Positions 29,858 through 39,833 are shown, counted from the first letter of the stretch. The stretch: DNA of 64,000 nt from QHWT01 sp963755695 (GCA_963755695.1 CAVWLB010000008.1:682001-746000); one strand, 5' to 3'. Program-made: numbers and translations. The notes: generated by a model not told the origin, from the sequence alone.

Positions 29858-30478
29858 TCAGCCTGCTTTGAGAAATACCGCTCTGCTCCCGAGCGCGGGC
29901 AAAAGCATCGTGGTCCGATCGACTTTCAGGCCGGGCGTCGGACCAAGATCTAAGGGATCTGAGGCAAACAACAAGACCTCGCCGCCTGGAGCCAATGCGG
30001 GTCGCACGAGGGACAGAACCGCCTGGTCGATGCGTACCGCCCGAATCGACACGAGATCGGCAGACTTCTGCAGCTTCGGCAACACCTCTTCGAATCTTGC
30101 GCATTCCACCAGGGCAGGCAACGCGAGATGCCGAATAGCTTCGCGCAGAAACGCTCCCTTGCGCGCTTTCGACTCGATCATCAGCAGAGAGCGGGCGCCG
30201 CTGGCCAGCGCGAGTGGAATAGCCGGAGAACCGCCGCCAGACCCAAGGTCCACCAATGCCCGTCCCGCCGGGATGTGCTGGCCGGCCTTGACGGGCTCGA
30301 GCAGCAGCCGATCAATCGCGCTTTCTGGATCCACCAGGGACGTCAGGTTCATCCGCGCATTCCAGCGCGCGAGCAGGGAATAGTACCAGAGGAGTTTGGG
30401 AATCAGCAGATCCGGAAGCAGAACGCCGTGGTGCCGGGCGCGCTCGCGGAGCAGCTGCTCGAGGCCGGCGGCGTTCAT
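29858..30478 (-). CDS. rsmG: 16S rRNA (guanine527-N7)-methyltransferase RsmG
   Basis: A 206-residue SAM-dependent methyltransferase: LLLPDLLIPKLLWYYSLLARWNARMNLTS type start, LVDLGSGGGSPAIPLALA (SAM motif I), LMIESKARKGAFLREAIRHL and a late GGEVLLFASDP. It methylates G527 of 16S rRNA. ATG 30478 overlaps the mnmG stop by one base (TGATG). The frame is intact. Confidence 0.92.
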   Translation of the reverse strand: MNAAGLEQLLRERARHHGVLLPDLLIPKLLWYYSLLARWNARMNLTSLVDPESAIDRLLLEPVKAGQHIPAGRALVDLGSGGGSPAIPLALASGARSLLMIESKARKGAFLREAIRHLALPALVECARFEEVLPKLQKSADLVSIRAVRIDQAVLSLVRPALAPGGEVLLFASDPLDLGPTPGLKVDRTTMLLPALGSRAVFLKAG

Positions 30479-32300
30479 CAGCGCCCGAGCCGTCCCGCGA
30501 CGTGCACCGCAAGAAGCGCCACAGCGGCGGGGGTCACACCAGGAATCCGGGATGCCTGGCCGAGCGTTGAGGGTCGAATCGCGGTCAGCCTCTCCACCAT
30601 CTCCCGGGAGAGTCCCGCAATTCCTTCGAAGCGGAACGTGGCGGGAATTGCTCGCTCCTCCTGGCGCCGGAGTCGCTTCACGGCCTCAGCCTGCCGCCGC
30701 AGATATCCTTCGTACCGAAATTCCGTCTCGACGCTGGCGATATCGACGTTCGGATCTTCCACCTCGAGTGGGAGCTGCCCGCTTCGCACCAGCTCGCCGA
30801 CGTCGACCGCAGGCTGCCGCAACGCGCGCTCCGCCGGCACCCGGTCCCCGTTCATCGAAACGGCCGTCCGGCGGACGCAAGCGCGGTTCCGCTCGAGACG
30901 CTCCCGCCGCCCGACGAAGGCGGACCACCGCTGCTCGTCCACGAGGCCGCTTCGACGTCCAATTGGCGTCATCCGAAGGTCGGCATTGTCGATGCGCAGG
31001 AGCAGCCGGTGCTCCGCACGGGAGGTGAACATCCGATACGGCTCGAGACAGCCCCGCGTGGTGAGGTCGTCAATCAGAACTCCAATGTAAGCCTCGTCCC
31101 GTCCGAGTACCAGGGGGGATCCTTTCTTGTCTTCAAAACCGCGTTGATGCCCGCGACGAGACCCTGTGCGGCCGCTTCCTCGTAGCCCGACGTGCCGTTG
31201 ATCTGACCGGCCAGAAACAATCCGGGCACCCGACGGGTCTCCAGCGTCCGTTCGAGCTCGGTCGGCTGGATGAAGTCGTATTCCACGGCGTAGCCGGGGC
31301 GCATGATTTCGGCGTCTTCGAGACCGGGCAGGGCGTGCACGATCGCAGCCTGCGTGTCAGCCGGAAGGCTCATCGAGTAGCCGTTCACGTAGATTTCGTC
31401 GGCGTCGATTCCTTCGGGCTCGAGGAAGACCTGATGACGCTCCCGGTGCGGAAACCGCATTACTTTGTCTTCCAGCGACGGGCAGTAACGGGGACCTATT
31501 CCTGAAATCTGCCCGTTATATAGCGGCGACTCGTGAATGTGCTCGCGCACGAGCGCGTGGACGCGATCCGTTGTGTAGACCAGGTGGCAGGCTATCTGGG
31601 GGCGATCGATCGGGCCACTCAAAAACGAGAACGGCACCGGAGGGTGGTCTCCACGAGCTTCCTCGAAGCGTGTGAAATCGATGCTTCGACGGTGCAGACG
31701 AGGTGGCGTTCCCGTCTTCAAACGGCCCCAGGAAAAACCACACGACTTGAGCGACTCGGCAAGATCCTTCGACGGCGGTTCACCCGCGCGGCCGGACGGA
31801 CGCTGCTCCGGTCCCACATGGACTAACCCGTTCAGGAACGTGCCCGTTGTCACCACCAGCGCATCGCAAGTGTAGGTGTCGCCCCCTTCCAGTGCGAGAC
31901 CCGCGACGCCCCCATTCTCGAGGACGATCCGACCTGCCTTGCCGATGATCCATGAGATGCGAGGCTCCGCTTCGAGCGCTCGTCGTACCCAGACCGAATA
32001 GCCACGCTTGTCTGCCTGCGCGCGCGGCGACCAGACCGCCGGGCCGCGACTTCGGTTCAACAGCTTGAACTGAATCCCGGTCGCATCGATGGCGCGTCCC
32101 ATCAATCCGCCGAGCGCGTCAACCTCCCGAACGAGATGCCCCTTCGCGGTCCCGCCGATGGCGGGATTGCATGGCATGTGGGCGACTGTCTCCCGGGACA
32201 GCGTGCAGATCGCAACGTCGCGTCCCATGCGCGCCGCTGCCCATGCGGCTTCGACGCCGGCATGGCCTGCCCCGATGACGATGATTTCGTGATGTCGCAC
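30478..32300 (-). CDS. mnmG: tRNA uridine-5-carboxymethylaminomethyl synthesis protein MnmG, one frameshift
   Basis: About 607 residues. The FAD-binding start is IIVIGAGHAGVEAAWAAARM, with MPCNPAIGGTAKGHLVREVD, the active-site RIGRLKTGTP-like FSWGRLKTGTPPRLHRRSID and QINGTSGYEEAAAQGLVAGI. After a C6 run near 31112-31117 the frame changes; the second part contains LGRDEAYIGVLIDDLTT, EPYRMFTSRAEHRLLLR and a C-terminal helical domain. With MnmE it modifies wobble U34. One more C in the run would restore the frame. It is the only break in this otherwise clean region. Confidence 0.92.
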
Positions 32301-32313
32301 GTTGATTATTTAT

Positions 32314-33657
32314 TTATTTCCCAATACAGAACCGCTCGAATATCAACTGCAGGACATCGTCTGGCGTACGCGCCCCCGTGACCTCGTCGAAACACGCCCG
32401 CGCCTCGTGCAGATCGGCGAGCACGAATTCCTCGGCGACTCCTTGGATGGCGGCCTCGCGCGCGCGTCCCGCCGCATCACGAGCGCGACTCAACAAGTCG
32501 GCGTGTCGGATGTTCAGAATGGCACTGGAATCACCGCGCGGCTCGGCGCCAGCCGCGCGGATCATCTCGTTGCGCAGCCGATCGATCCCAACGTCGGTGA
32601 GCGACGAGACGCGCATCGCACCGATATCGCCTGGTGTCCAGCGCGACGCCAGATCCGCTTTGCTCGCAACCAGGATTCGAGGTTGCCCGGCAGTAGAAGC
32701 CAGCAACTCGCGATCTGAAGCGTCGAGCGGAACGGATCCGTCGAACACGACAACGACGACGTCGGCGACCTGGCGGGCTCGACGCGCCCGCGCGATGCCT
32801 TCTTCCTCGATGGTGTCCGACGCTTCACCGCGAACCCCCGCGGTATCGACGAGCGTGAAAGGGATGCCGTCAATGTCGACGCGCTCCGTCACCAGATCGC
32901 GGGTCGTCCCTGGAATCTCCGTCACGATCGCGCGCTCACTGCCTGCGAGTCGGTTGAACAGGCTGGATTTCCCGGCGTTCGGACGACCCACGACGACCGC
33001 CGTCAGCCCTTCGCGAATCATCCGCCCGCGCCTCGCATCCGCGAGCAGCCGATCGAGCTCCGCAACGATCTCGCCGATCTCCCACGACGATTCATCCGGC
33101 GCGATGAAGTGATAACCCTCATCTGGAAAGTCCAGGGATGCCTCGAGGCGGGCGATCAGATCGAGCAGTCGCGTCTCCATCTGCGCGAGCCGGCAGGTCA
33201 GCGTTCCCTGCAACTGATCGAACGCGACACGCGCCTGAAGCGGCGTCACGGCCTCAATCAACTCACCGACCGCTTCCGCCTGAACCAGATTCATCCGGCC
33301 GTTCAGGTACGCCCGCAGCGTGAACTCACCGGGATTCGCCATGCGCGCTCCCGCCGCGAGCGCAGCTCGAACGATCGCATCGAGCACCACGGGACTTCCA
33401 TGTGCGGAAATCTCGACCACGTCTTCGGCGGTGTACGAGTGCGGAGCAGGGAAGAACGTGATGATGGTCTCGTCGATGGCACCGCCGTCCGCGTCGGCGA
33501 TTCGCGCGAGCGTCGCGTGGCGGGGCTCGAACCTGTTCCTCTTCGCGAGACACGATGCGATGGACTCCGCCGCGGGACCACTGATCCTGACGACACCCAG
33601 GCCTCCGCGCCCTGGCGGCGTGGCGAGTGCCACGATGGTGTCTTCCGTGGAGAACAT
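32314..33657 (-). CDS. mnmE: tRNA modification GTPase MnmE
   Basis: A 447-residue protein: N-terminal tetrahydrofolate-binding domain (TIVALATPPGRGGLGVVRIS, NPGEFTLRAYLNGRMNLVQA), G domain (VVGRPNAGKSSLFNRLAGSE, GTTRD, VDTAGVR, ASKADL) and the C-terminal FCIGK with the catalytic Cys. It partners MnmG in wobble uridine modification. The gap to mnmG is 13 bases. The frame is intact. Confidence 0.96.
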   Translation of the reverse strand: MFSTEDTIVALATPPGRGGLGVVRISGPAAESIASCLAKRNRFEPRHATLARIADADGGAIDETIITFFPAPHSYTAEDVVEISAHGSPVVLDAIVRAALAAGARMANPGEFTLRAYLNGRMNLVQAEAVGELIEAVTPLQARVAFDQLQGTLTCRLAQMETRLLDLIARLEASLDFPDEGYHFIAPDESSWEIGEIVAELDRLLADARRGRMIREGLTAVVVGRPNAGKSSLFNRLAGSERAIVTEIPGTTRDLVTERVDIDGIPFTLVDTAGVRGEASDTIEEEGIARARRARQVADVVVVVFDGSVPLDASDRELLASTAGQPRILVASKADLASRWTPGDIGAMRVSSLTDVGIDRLRNEMIRAAGAEPRGDSSAILNIRHADLLSRARDAAGRAREAAIQGVAEEFVLADLHEARACFDEVTGARTPDDVLQLIFERFCIGK

Positions 33658-33659
33658 CG

Positions 33660-33800
33660 GCTTAATGCTCGGGGCTCAGAGTCAGGCTCAGGGCTCATCA
33701 CTCAGGGCTGACGGCGGCTCAAGGTCTAGAGGGCTCAAGACGCGAGCCCGATTGAGCCTTGAGTCGTAAGCCATACGCCAGCCTGAGCGCTGAGCCTTGA
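33660..33800. repeat. Degenerate GGCTCA repeat spacer
   Basis: Between khpB and mnmE, variants of GGGCTCA, AGGCTCA and the complementary TGAGCC repeat about twelve times. The two orientations occur in separate halves, so the spacer could fold back on itself as RNA. Confidence 0.75.
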
Positions 33801-33807
33801 GCCGTCA

Positions 33808-34260
33808 TCATCCGCGCTTCGCGGTGATGATGACTGTCTTCAGAAACGCGTCGCCGATGCTTTCCGAGGAGACCTCGGGATCCTCGGCGACGGTCAGGTG
33901 GACGAGCCGCCGCGCGTAGGGATTCAGCGGTCCCATCTCCTGCGGCATCCCCGACGTCTTTGCCTTCTGCATCATGAAACGCGCCATTTCGCGCAGCTCG
34001 GCATCCTTGGCGCGCCGATAGCCCATACAGTCGACGACGAAGCTGCGGTCGTCCTCGAGATCGCGGCGAAATCCGGTGTTGACGATCTGCTGCAGCGCCT
34101 CGAGCGCTTCAGCCTTGCGTCGGAGGAGGACTTCACCGCCGTCGCCGGACAAATCGATCCGGATACCGTCGGTCGTCTCCTGGACCTGCACGGCCAGGGG
34201 CAGTCCCATCGCCGCGAGCACGTCCTTCATGAACCCGGAGACACGCGCCTGCACGTCCAT
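33808..34260 (-). CDS. khpB: KhpB/Jag-type KH-R3H RNA-binding protein
   Basis: A 150-residue protein starting at ATG 34260, which overlaps the yidC stop by one base. It has a KH-like domain (LSGDGGEVLLRRKAEALEAL, QQIVNTGF) and a C-terminal R3H domain (PLNPYARRLVHLTVAEDP). This is the usual neighbour of YidC; it binds RNA with KhpA and affects cell division and envelope in other bacteria. The N-terminal Jag domain is very short. The frame is intact. Confidence 0.88.
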   Translation of the reverse strand: MDVQARVSGFMKDVLAAMGLPLAVQVQETTDGIRIDLSGDGGEVLLRRKAEALEALQQIVNTGFRRDLEDDRSFVVDCMGYRRAKDAELREMARFMMQKAKTSGMPQEMGPLNPYARRLVHLTVAEDPEVSSESIGDAFLKTVIITAKRG

Positions 34261-35981
34261 CACTGGTTTCCTTTCGCCTGCGCGGTGCGGCCGCCGCCGA
34301 CATTTTTCACGCGACGCTCCGCCGGGGGCCGCGGCGGCGTACGCTGCGGCGCCGGCCCGATCAACCGGTTGGTGATCATCTGCTGACCGATGCCCCAGAT
34401 GTTGCTGACCGTCCAGTAGATGACCAGGCCGCTCGCCGCCCACAGGAACATCGTGGTCATGACGATCGGCATCACCAGCATCATCTTCTGCTGGACCGGG
34501 TCGGCCGTCGTCGGCGTCATCTTCTGCTGAATCATCATCGTCACGCCCATCAGGACTGGGGTGATGAAGAGCGGGTCGTGCGCGGACAGGTCGTGGATCC
34601 AGCCGATGAAGGGCGCTCCGCGCAGCTCGATGGCAACCGACAGCATCGCGTAGAAGGCAAAGAGGACCGGAAGCGTCAGCAGCATCGGAACGCAGCCGCT
34701 CGCCGGGTTCACACCGCGCTCGCGGTACAGGTTCATCAACTCGACGTTCATCTTCGATCGCGCCGGATCGCTCATCTTGAGTTTCGAGTAGCGATCCTGG
34801 ATGGCCTTCACCTCCGGCTGCACTTCCTGCATCTTGCGCATCGACACCACGCTCTTGTGACGGAGCGGGAACATCGCGAGATTGATCAGGACGGTCAGGA
34901 TGATGAGCGACCAGCCGTAGTTGCCGACGTAACCGTTGATCCACTTGAGCGCGCGCAGCAGCGGCACGACCAGCCACGCGAACATGCCGAAGTCGATCGC
35001 GCGCACCAGGTCGCGACTCACCGCGACCAGCACGTCGAAGTCCTTGGGGCCGAAGAAGAAGGTTTCGTCCTTGAGTGGCGATGGAAACCGCGCGGACCAC
35101 GACACGTAGTGCGCCCCTTCCGGGACGTCGGGTACCGGAACGGCGAGCGGTTGATAGATCACCCGCATCGGCTGCTGCTTCGGCGTCACGAGGGCGGAGA
35201 GGAAATAGTGATCGTCCACGCCGGCGAACCCGAAGGTGCCGTCCTGCACTGGTTGCGCGACGATCTTGTCGGTGCTGACCCGGGTGACTTTGCCGTCGCG
35301 ATAGAACACCGGCTGCGCCGCCGGATTGTAGGTGCGCGACTTGTGCACGATCCCGCTGCCGATCGCCGGCCCCCAGGTCACCGTGACGGGCAGCAATTCC
35401 TGACCGGCGCGCTTGACCTCGGTGCTCACGCCAATCGAGTACGGCCGGTCGGCGGAAAAGGTGAATGTCTTTTGCGCCTCGATCCCGCTTACGTCCTTCA
35501 GGCTGAATTGCAGCGTCTTGGTTCCGCTGTCAACCGTCAGGGCATCAGCGTTCGCCGTGAACGCCGACGTCGCCAGCGTGTTGCTCACCTCCGGTTCACT
35601 GGTCGCGAGAGTGAACGGTAGCGGAGTTCCGGCCGGGGCGTGGGTTGCAATCAGTTCGAGAGGTTTTCCGGCCTCGTCGCGATATTTCTTCAGCTGCCAA
35701 CTCTTGAGTACCGCCCCGCGCGTCGTGAACACCGCGCGCACAGCTGCGCTCTCGACCACGATGTCGCGCCCGGCGACCACCGGGGTGCTCGATGGAACCT
35801 GGCCGGGAGCGGCTTCCGCCTGAGGTGGCTGAGCGGCTTGCGGCGCTTCCGGCGCCGGAGGTGCCGCAGTCTGCTGACCTGTCGTGGCCGGTTTTGGTTC
35901 CGGGGGAGGGGGAAACAGCAGCTGGTACCCGTAGAGCACCACGAAGGACAGCAAAACAGCAAGGAGAACGCGTCGTTCCAT
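34260..35981 (-). CDS. yidC: Membrane protein insertase YidC
   Basis: A 573-residue inner-membrane insertase. Residues 1-22 form the first helix (LLAVLLSFVVLYGYQLLF). A Pro/Ala-rich linker and a large periplasmic domain follow, as in Gram-negative YidC. The core has YGWSLIILTVLINLAMFPLR, GCVPMLLTLPVLFAFYAMLS, TPVLMGVTMMIQQKM and FLWAASGLVIYWTVSNIWGI. It inserts membrane proteins with or without SecYEG. The periplasmic domain supports a diderm envelope. The frame is intact. Confidence 0.96.
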   Translation of the reverse strand: MERRVLLAVLLSFVVLYGYQLLFPPPPEPKPATTGQQTAAPPAPEAPQAAQPPQAEAAPGQVPSSTPVVAGRDIVVESAAVRAVFTTRGAVLKSWQLKKYRDEAGKPLELIATHAPAGTPLPFTLATSEPEVSNTLATSAFTANADALTVDSGTKTLQFSLKDVSGIEAQKTFTFSADRPYSIGVSTEVKRAGQELLPVTVTWGPAIGSGIVHKSRTYNPAAQPVFYRDGKVTRVSTDKIVAQPVQDGTFGFAGVDDHYFLSALVTPKQQPMRVIYQPLAVPVPDVPEGAHYVSWSARFPSPLKDETFFFGPKDFDVLVAVSRDLVRAIDFGMFAWLVVPLLRALKWINGYVGNYGWSLIILTVLINLAMFPLRHKSVVSMRKMQEVQPEVKAIQDRYSKLKMSDPARSKMNVELMNLYRERGVNPASGCVPMLLTLPVLFAFYAMLSVAIELRGAPFIGWIHDLSAHDPLFITPVLMGVTMMIQQKMTPTTADPVQQKMMLVMPIVMTTMFLWAASGLVIYWTVSNIWGIGQQMITNRLIGPAPQRTPPRPPAERRVKNVGGGRTAQAKGNQ

Positions 35982-35989
35982 CGAAGCCT

Positions 35990-36226
35990 TCAGCGGGATT
36001 TATCAGGGGTTGGAACCGGATCGAGTCCGGGTTCGGCAAGCGGATGGCACCGCGCAAGACGGCCTGCGCTCAGAGTCACCCCGCGCACGACGCCGTGCAC
36101 GCGAATCGCCTCGCGAGCGTACTCGGAGCACGACGGAACGAATCGGCATGCTCCGCCCAAAAACGGGGACAGCAGCAGCTGATACAGCCGAATCAGAGCG
36201 AGAGCTATACGGGCCGCTGGAGTCAT
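35990..36226 (-). CDS. yidD: Membrane insertion efficiency factor YidD
   Basis: A 78-residue protein with the family signature YQLLLSPFLGGACRFVPSCS and EYAREAI, containing the paired Cys. ATG 36226 overlaps the rnpA stop (ATGA). The order rpmH-rnpA-yidD-yidC supports the call. Confidence 0.92.
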   Translation of the reverse strand: MTPAARIALALIRLYQLLLSPFLGGACRFVPSCSEYAREAIRVHGVVRGVTLSAGRLARCHPLAEPGLDPVPTPDKSR

Positions 36227-36573
36227 GGCTTCGACTGGATGCCGAACCGCTTCAGAGCCGACTGAAACTCCTGGTCGAGCGCCGGCCTCGTCGCTTCCAG
36301 CAACGCCAGCTTCGCAATAACCACCAGATCCAGGGGACCGGCGTCGTTGGATCTGCGAAACATCTCTCGAATCAGGCGTTTAGCCCTGTTTCTGACGACC
36401 GCGCCACCAATCTTCCGCGACGCCACGACCCCGAGCCGGGCCGCCGGCCCGGGACCGGGTGCACCCACCAGGGTGAAAAATTGGCCGTGAGATCGCCGCC
36501 CCGTGTTGAAAACGTGTTGAAACTCCAACCGTCGGCGCAGCCGCCGGACCGGAGGAAGGGTGTGGGACGGCAT
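36223..36573 (-). CDS. rnpA: Ribonuclease P protein component
   Basis: A 116-residue basic protein: LRRRLEFQHVFNTGRRSHGQ at the start and the RNR motif in VVRNRAKRLIREMFRR. It binds the RNase P RNA and helps mature tRNA 5' ends. ATG 36573 is preceded by rpmH with a 35-base gap. Confidence 0.93.
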   Translation of the reverse strand: MPSHTLPPVRRLRRRLEFQHVFNTGRRSHGQFFTLVGAPGPGPAARLGVVASRKIGGAVVRNRAKRLIREMFRRSNDAGPLDLVVIAKLALLEATRPALDQEFQSALKRFGIQSKP

Positions 36574-36608
36574 AAAAGAACTTACGCGGTCGGCCTGCCG
36601 GCCGATTT

Positions 36609-36761
36609 TCAGCGGGACGCGGTGACAGCGAGGCGCTTGCGACCTTTCGCCCGGCGCCGCTTCAGCACCTGGCGACCATTCTTCGTGGCCATCCGAACCA
36701 GGAATCCGTGGGTCTTCTTTCGACGACGGCGGTTCGGTTGAAATGTACGTTTGCCCTTCAT
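36609..36761 (-). CDS. rpmH: 50S ribosomal protein L34
   Basis: Fifty residues, starting MKGKRTFQPNRRRRKKTHGF and continuing LVRMATKNGRQVLKRRRAKG and RKRLAVTASR. This is a full-length L34. It is first in the leftward rpmH-rnpA-yidD-yidC-khpB set, divergent from dnaA. Confidence 0.97.
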   Translation of the reverse strand: MKGKRTFQPNRRRRKKTHGFLVRMATKNGRQVLKRRRAKGRKRLAVTASR

Positions 36762-36933
36762 GATTTTTGCGAATCCCCTGCTGCTTTTCTAACCGATCGG
36801 AGAAACTGAAATAGTAGCGAACCGCCGACCTTAGTGTCAATTGCAGGGCACGCAAAGTGGCCCTGTTTGTGCGGGGTCCGAACGCTATGGTACAGTCCCT
36901 CCCCCGCGGCGGAGGTTGGGCCAGCCCCCGAAG

Positions 36934-36965
36934 TTTTCCACAACTGTGGAAAAAATTGTGGAAAA
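36934..36965. promoter_or_regulatory. Three DnaA-box-like sites upstream of dnaA
   Basis: TTTTCCACA at 36934-36942, and TGTGGAAAA at 36945-36953 and 36957-36965. Each differs from the TTATCCACA consensus by one base. The first two form an inverted pair two bases apart. They lie in the rpmH-dnaA gap and may serve origin function, dnaA autoregulation or both. Confidence 0.7.
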
Positions 36966-37074
36966 GCGAGGGCGAAGGTCCCGGGAACCGTCTGTCGTTC
37001 GTCAAAATGTCTACAGACGGCGAACAATGGCTGCAAGAAGTGAATTCAGTTGGGCGAAAGTCGGGCACGAGAAC

Positions 37075-38403
37075 ATGACGGGCAGTAATCTGTGGGACCA
37101 AGTCCTGTCCCGTATTGAAACAAAAGTCAACCGCCACAGTTTTTACACCTGGTTCAAGCCCACACTGTATTTGGACGAACGTGAAGGGGCCGTACGGGTA
37201 CGGGTGCCCAACGCGCTTTTCCGCGACTGGCTGACCAAGCACTACTCCGCGGTCATCGACGAAGCGCTCATCGAAATCCATCGACCGGGCACCGAGATCG
37301 CGTTCGTTACCGAAGACCTGGGGGTAGTACCCCTGGTCGTCGAGCCGCCTGCGCCCGATTTCGAGCCGGAGGCGGCCACCGGGGAGGCCACCAGCCTCAG
37401 CCCGCGTTACTCGTTCGACACGTTCATTGTTGGCTCCTCCAACCAGTTTGCGCATGCCGCCTGCCGGGCGGTCGCGGAAGCGCCGTCACGCTCGTACAAT
37501 CCACTGTTCATCTACGGCGGAGTGGGTCTCGGCAAGACCCACTTGATGCACGCGATCGGTCACTACGTCGTCACGCATCTCAAGAACCTGAAACTCACCT
37601 ACATTTCGTCCGAACGCTTCATGAACGAGATGATCAATGCGGTTCGCTACGACCGCGTCCTCGACTTCCGCGAACGCTATCGCAGCGTCGACGTGCTGCT
37701 GGTCGACGACATTCAATTCCTGGCGGGCAAGGAAGGTACTCAGACCGAGTTCTTTCACACGTTCAACGCGCTCTACGATTCGCAGAAGCAGATCGTCATC
37801 AGCAGCGACTGTCCGCCACACGAGATCCCGCAGCTCGAAGAACGGCTGCGCTCGCGATTCGAATGGGGACTGATTGCCGACATTCAATCGCCCGACCTCG
37901 AGACGAAGGTCGCGATTCTGAAGAAAAAGGCTGAAACCGAAGGCATTCCGCTGCCCGACAACGTGGCGATCTACATTGCCGGCAAAATCAAGTCGAACAT
38001 CCGAGAGCTCGAGGGGTCGCTCATCCGGCTGATTGCGTATGCGTCGCTGACCGGTCGCGAGATTTCACTGTCGCTTGCCCAGGATGTGCTGCGAAACGTG
38101 CTGCAGAACGACGAGCGCGCCATCACGATTGAAATCGTGCAGAAGGCAGTCGCCGATCACTATTCGCTGAAGCTCGTGGATCTCAAATCGAAGAACAACT
38201 CCAAGTCGGTCGCGATGCCACGGCAGATTGCCATGTACCTCTGCAAGGCGCTGACGAGCGCGTCTCTACCGGAGATCGGCAAGAGCTTCGGCGGCAAGCA
38301 TCATTCGACCGTCATCCACTCCATCCGCAAGATTGAACATCTCCGTCAGAAGAATGGAGATTTCAACACCCTTATCAACAGCCTGATGGAGTCGTTTCGC
38401 TGA
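37075..38403 (+). CDS. dnaA: Chromosomal replication initiator DnaA
   Basis: About 442 residues from ATG 37075 (MTGSNLWDQVLSRIETKVNR); an ATG at 37027 is an alternative. Domain I/II, then the AAA+ domain (NPLFIYGGVGLGKTHLMHAI, DVLLVDDIQFLAGKEGTQTE) and the domain IV DNA-binding HTH (LPEIGKSFGGKHHSTVIHSI). It opens the origin and loads helicase. The frame is intact. It is divergent from rpmH. Confidence 0.97.
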   Translation: MTGSNLWDQVLSRIETKVNRHSFYTWFKPTLYLDEREGAVRVRVPNALFRDWLTKHYSAVIDEALIEIHRPGTEIAFVTEDLGVVPLVVEPPAPDFEPEAATGEATSLSPRYSFDTFIVGSSNQFAHAACRAVAEAPSRSYNPLFIYGGVGLGKTHLMHAIGHYVVTHLKNLKLTYISSERFMNEMINAVRYDRVLDFRERYRSVDVLLVDDIQFLAGKEGTQTEFFHTFNALYDSQKQIVISSDCPPHEIPQLEERLRSRFEWGLIADIQSPDLETKVAILKKKAETEGIPLPDNVAIYIAGKIKSNIRELEGSLIRLIAYASLTGREISLSLAQDVLRNVLQNDERAITIEIVQKAVADHYSLKLVDLKSKNNSKSVAMPRQIAMYLCKALTSASLPEIGKSFGGKHHSTVIHSIRKIEHLRQKNGDFNTLINSLMESFR

Positions 38404-38649
38404 GGCGGCGCGGAGATTTCCACACCCTGCTTGAACCTGAGCTGTTGATGGGCTGTCAGCTCCCGGCAGACCCAAAACCATGCACAAGAAGCCGCCAGAA
38501 TTCCGACCGTCCCTTCGGAGTTTTCTCCACAACGTAAATTACACATTCTGAAGGACTAAGGAGACCGATTTCACTTTTCAACAGCACCTATTTCTTGTTA
38601 TAATTCTTTGTTCCTGATTTCTCTCTCCTAATTACAGAGAATACACACA
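38404..38649. promoter_or_regulatory. dnaA-dnaN intergenic region, candidate oriC and dnaN promoter
   Basis: A 246-base gap containing DnaA-box-like ATTTCCACA (38416-38424) and TTCTCCACA (38523-38531), followed by an AT-rich stretch at 38530-38645, the most AT-rich in the window. TATAAT at 38599-38604 is a good -10 box for dnaN with a weak TTTTCA 18 bases ahead. The arrangement fits an unwinding element beside DnaA boxes, so oriC may be here, in the dnaA upstream gap, or bipartite. Confidence 0.6.
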
Positions 38650-39765
38650 ATGGAATTGGTCGTTCGGAAGACCGATCTGCTGCGCGAACTGCAACTCTTC
38701 CAAGGCATCGTCGAACGCAAGAACACGATCCCGATCCTCGCGAACGTGCTGCTCGAAGCCAACGGCGAGGAAATGAAGATGCTGGCGACCGACCTGGAGG
38801 TCGGGCTTCGCAGCAAGTGCACGGCGAATGTCTCCAAGGGGGGATCGCTCACGCTTCCGGCGAAGAAGCTCTACGAGATCATCAAAGCCCTGCCTGAGAC
38901 CGATGTCCGCATCGAAGAGGACAAAGGGGGGGTGAAGGTCGCGGCCGATCGTTTCGACTCGAGGATGCAGACCCTGCCGCGAGAGGACTTCCCGACGCTG
39001 CCCGAGGCCACCGGAAGTTTCAGCGTCACCTTACCGCGCGACGTGCTGCGGCAGATGGTGTCGAAGACGCAGTTCGCGATCACCGGCGAAGACACACGTT
39101 ACTTCCTGAACGGAGCGTTGTTCATTCAACGTCCCGAGTCGATGAGCCTGGTCGCGACCGATGGTCATCGGCTCGCGCTCATCACTGTGCCGCGCGAGAA
39201 GCCGAAGAGCAAGCTCAAGGTCGACGAAGATCGTGTGATCCTGCCGCGCAAGACGCTGCTGGAGCTCGGCCGCCTGCTGACGGAATCCGAAGGCGACATT
39301 CAATACGAGCGGGGCGAGAACCACTTGTTCTTCGAGCTGGGCGGTCGGCTCCTGATTTCACGGATGATCGACGGTCAGTTCCCGGCCTTCGAGCGGGTGA
39401 TCCCCAAGGGCAACGACAAGCGGGTCGAGTTCGATCGCGATCGGCTCACCAGCGCGGTCAAGCGCGTCGCGCTGCTCTCGAACGAGCGTTCGCGCGCGGT
39501 GAAATTTCAGATCGACAAGGGCAAGGTGGAAATTGCATCGAGCAGTCCCGAGTTCGGCGAGGCGAAGGAGATCCTCATGGTCGATTATGCCGCCGCGCCG
39601 GTCACGATCTGTTTCAACGCGCAGTACGTGCTCGATTTCCTCGGCGTGGTCGAAACCGACATGGTCTCTCTCGAGTTCAAGGACGAGATGAGCCAGGCCG
39701 TTCTCAAGCCAATCGGCGCGGACGGCTACGAGTACACGTACGTGATCATGCCGATGAGAATCTGA
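38650..39765 (+). CDS. dnaN: DNA polymerase III beta sliding clamp
   Basis: A 371-residue clamp with three repeated domains: LVVRKTDLLRELQLFQGIVE, an N-terminal KNTIPILANVLLEANGEEMK, a central FLNGALFIQRPESMSLVATD with GHRLA, and the C-terminal EYTYVIMPMRI. It tethers the polymerase. The frame is intact. recF does not follow, unlike the commonest order. Confidence 0.97.
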   Translation: MELVVRKTDLLRELQLFQGIVERKNTIPILANVLLEANGEEMKMLATDLEVGLRSKCTANVSKGGSLTLPAKKLYEIIKALPETDVRIEEDKGGVKVAADRFDSRMQTLPREDFPTLPEATGSFSVTLPRDVLRQMVSKTQFAITGEDTRYFLNGALFIQRPESMSLVATDGHRLALITVPREKPKSKLKVDEDRVILPRKTLLELGRLLTESEGDIQYERGENHLFFELGGRLLISRMIDGQFPAFERVIPKGNDKRVEFDRDRLTSAVKRVALLSNERSRAVKFQIDKGKVEIASSSPEFGEAKEILMVDYAAAPVTICFNAQYVLDFLGVVETDMVSLEFKDEMSQAVLKPIGADGYEYTYVIMPMRI

Positions 39766-39767
39766 CG

Positions 39768-39833
39768 GATTTGGTGATTGCGGAATTTCGGGATTTTGGT
39801 GATCTCACAATTACGCCTCCAAATCACCAAATC
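39768..39833. repeat. Inverted 12-bp repeat and TTTGGTGATT copies after dnaN
   Basis: GATTTGGTGATT (39768-39779) and its exact complement AATCACCAAATC (39822-39833) flank a further partial copy (ATTTTGGTGAT). The pair could form a 12-bp stem with a long loop, possibly ending the dnaN transcript. It is one of the spacer-specific repeats described in the findings. Confidence 0.7.

Noticed and set aside
30478..31032. A separate gene for the C-terminal part of MnmG
   Set aside because: A single extra C in the C6 run joins the two parts into one normal-length MnmG, with the conserved join sequence between them.
38404..38649. tRNA or small RNA gene in the dnaA-dnaN gap
   Set aside because: No tRNA-like arms or T-loop sequence; the features fit DnaA boxes, AT-rich DNA and a promoter.
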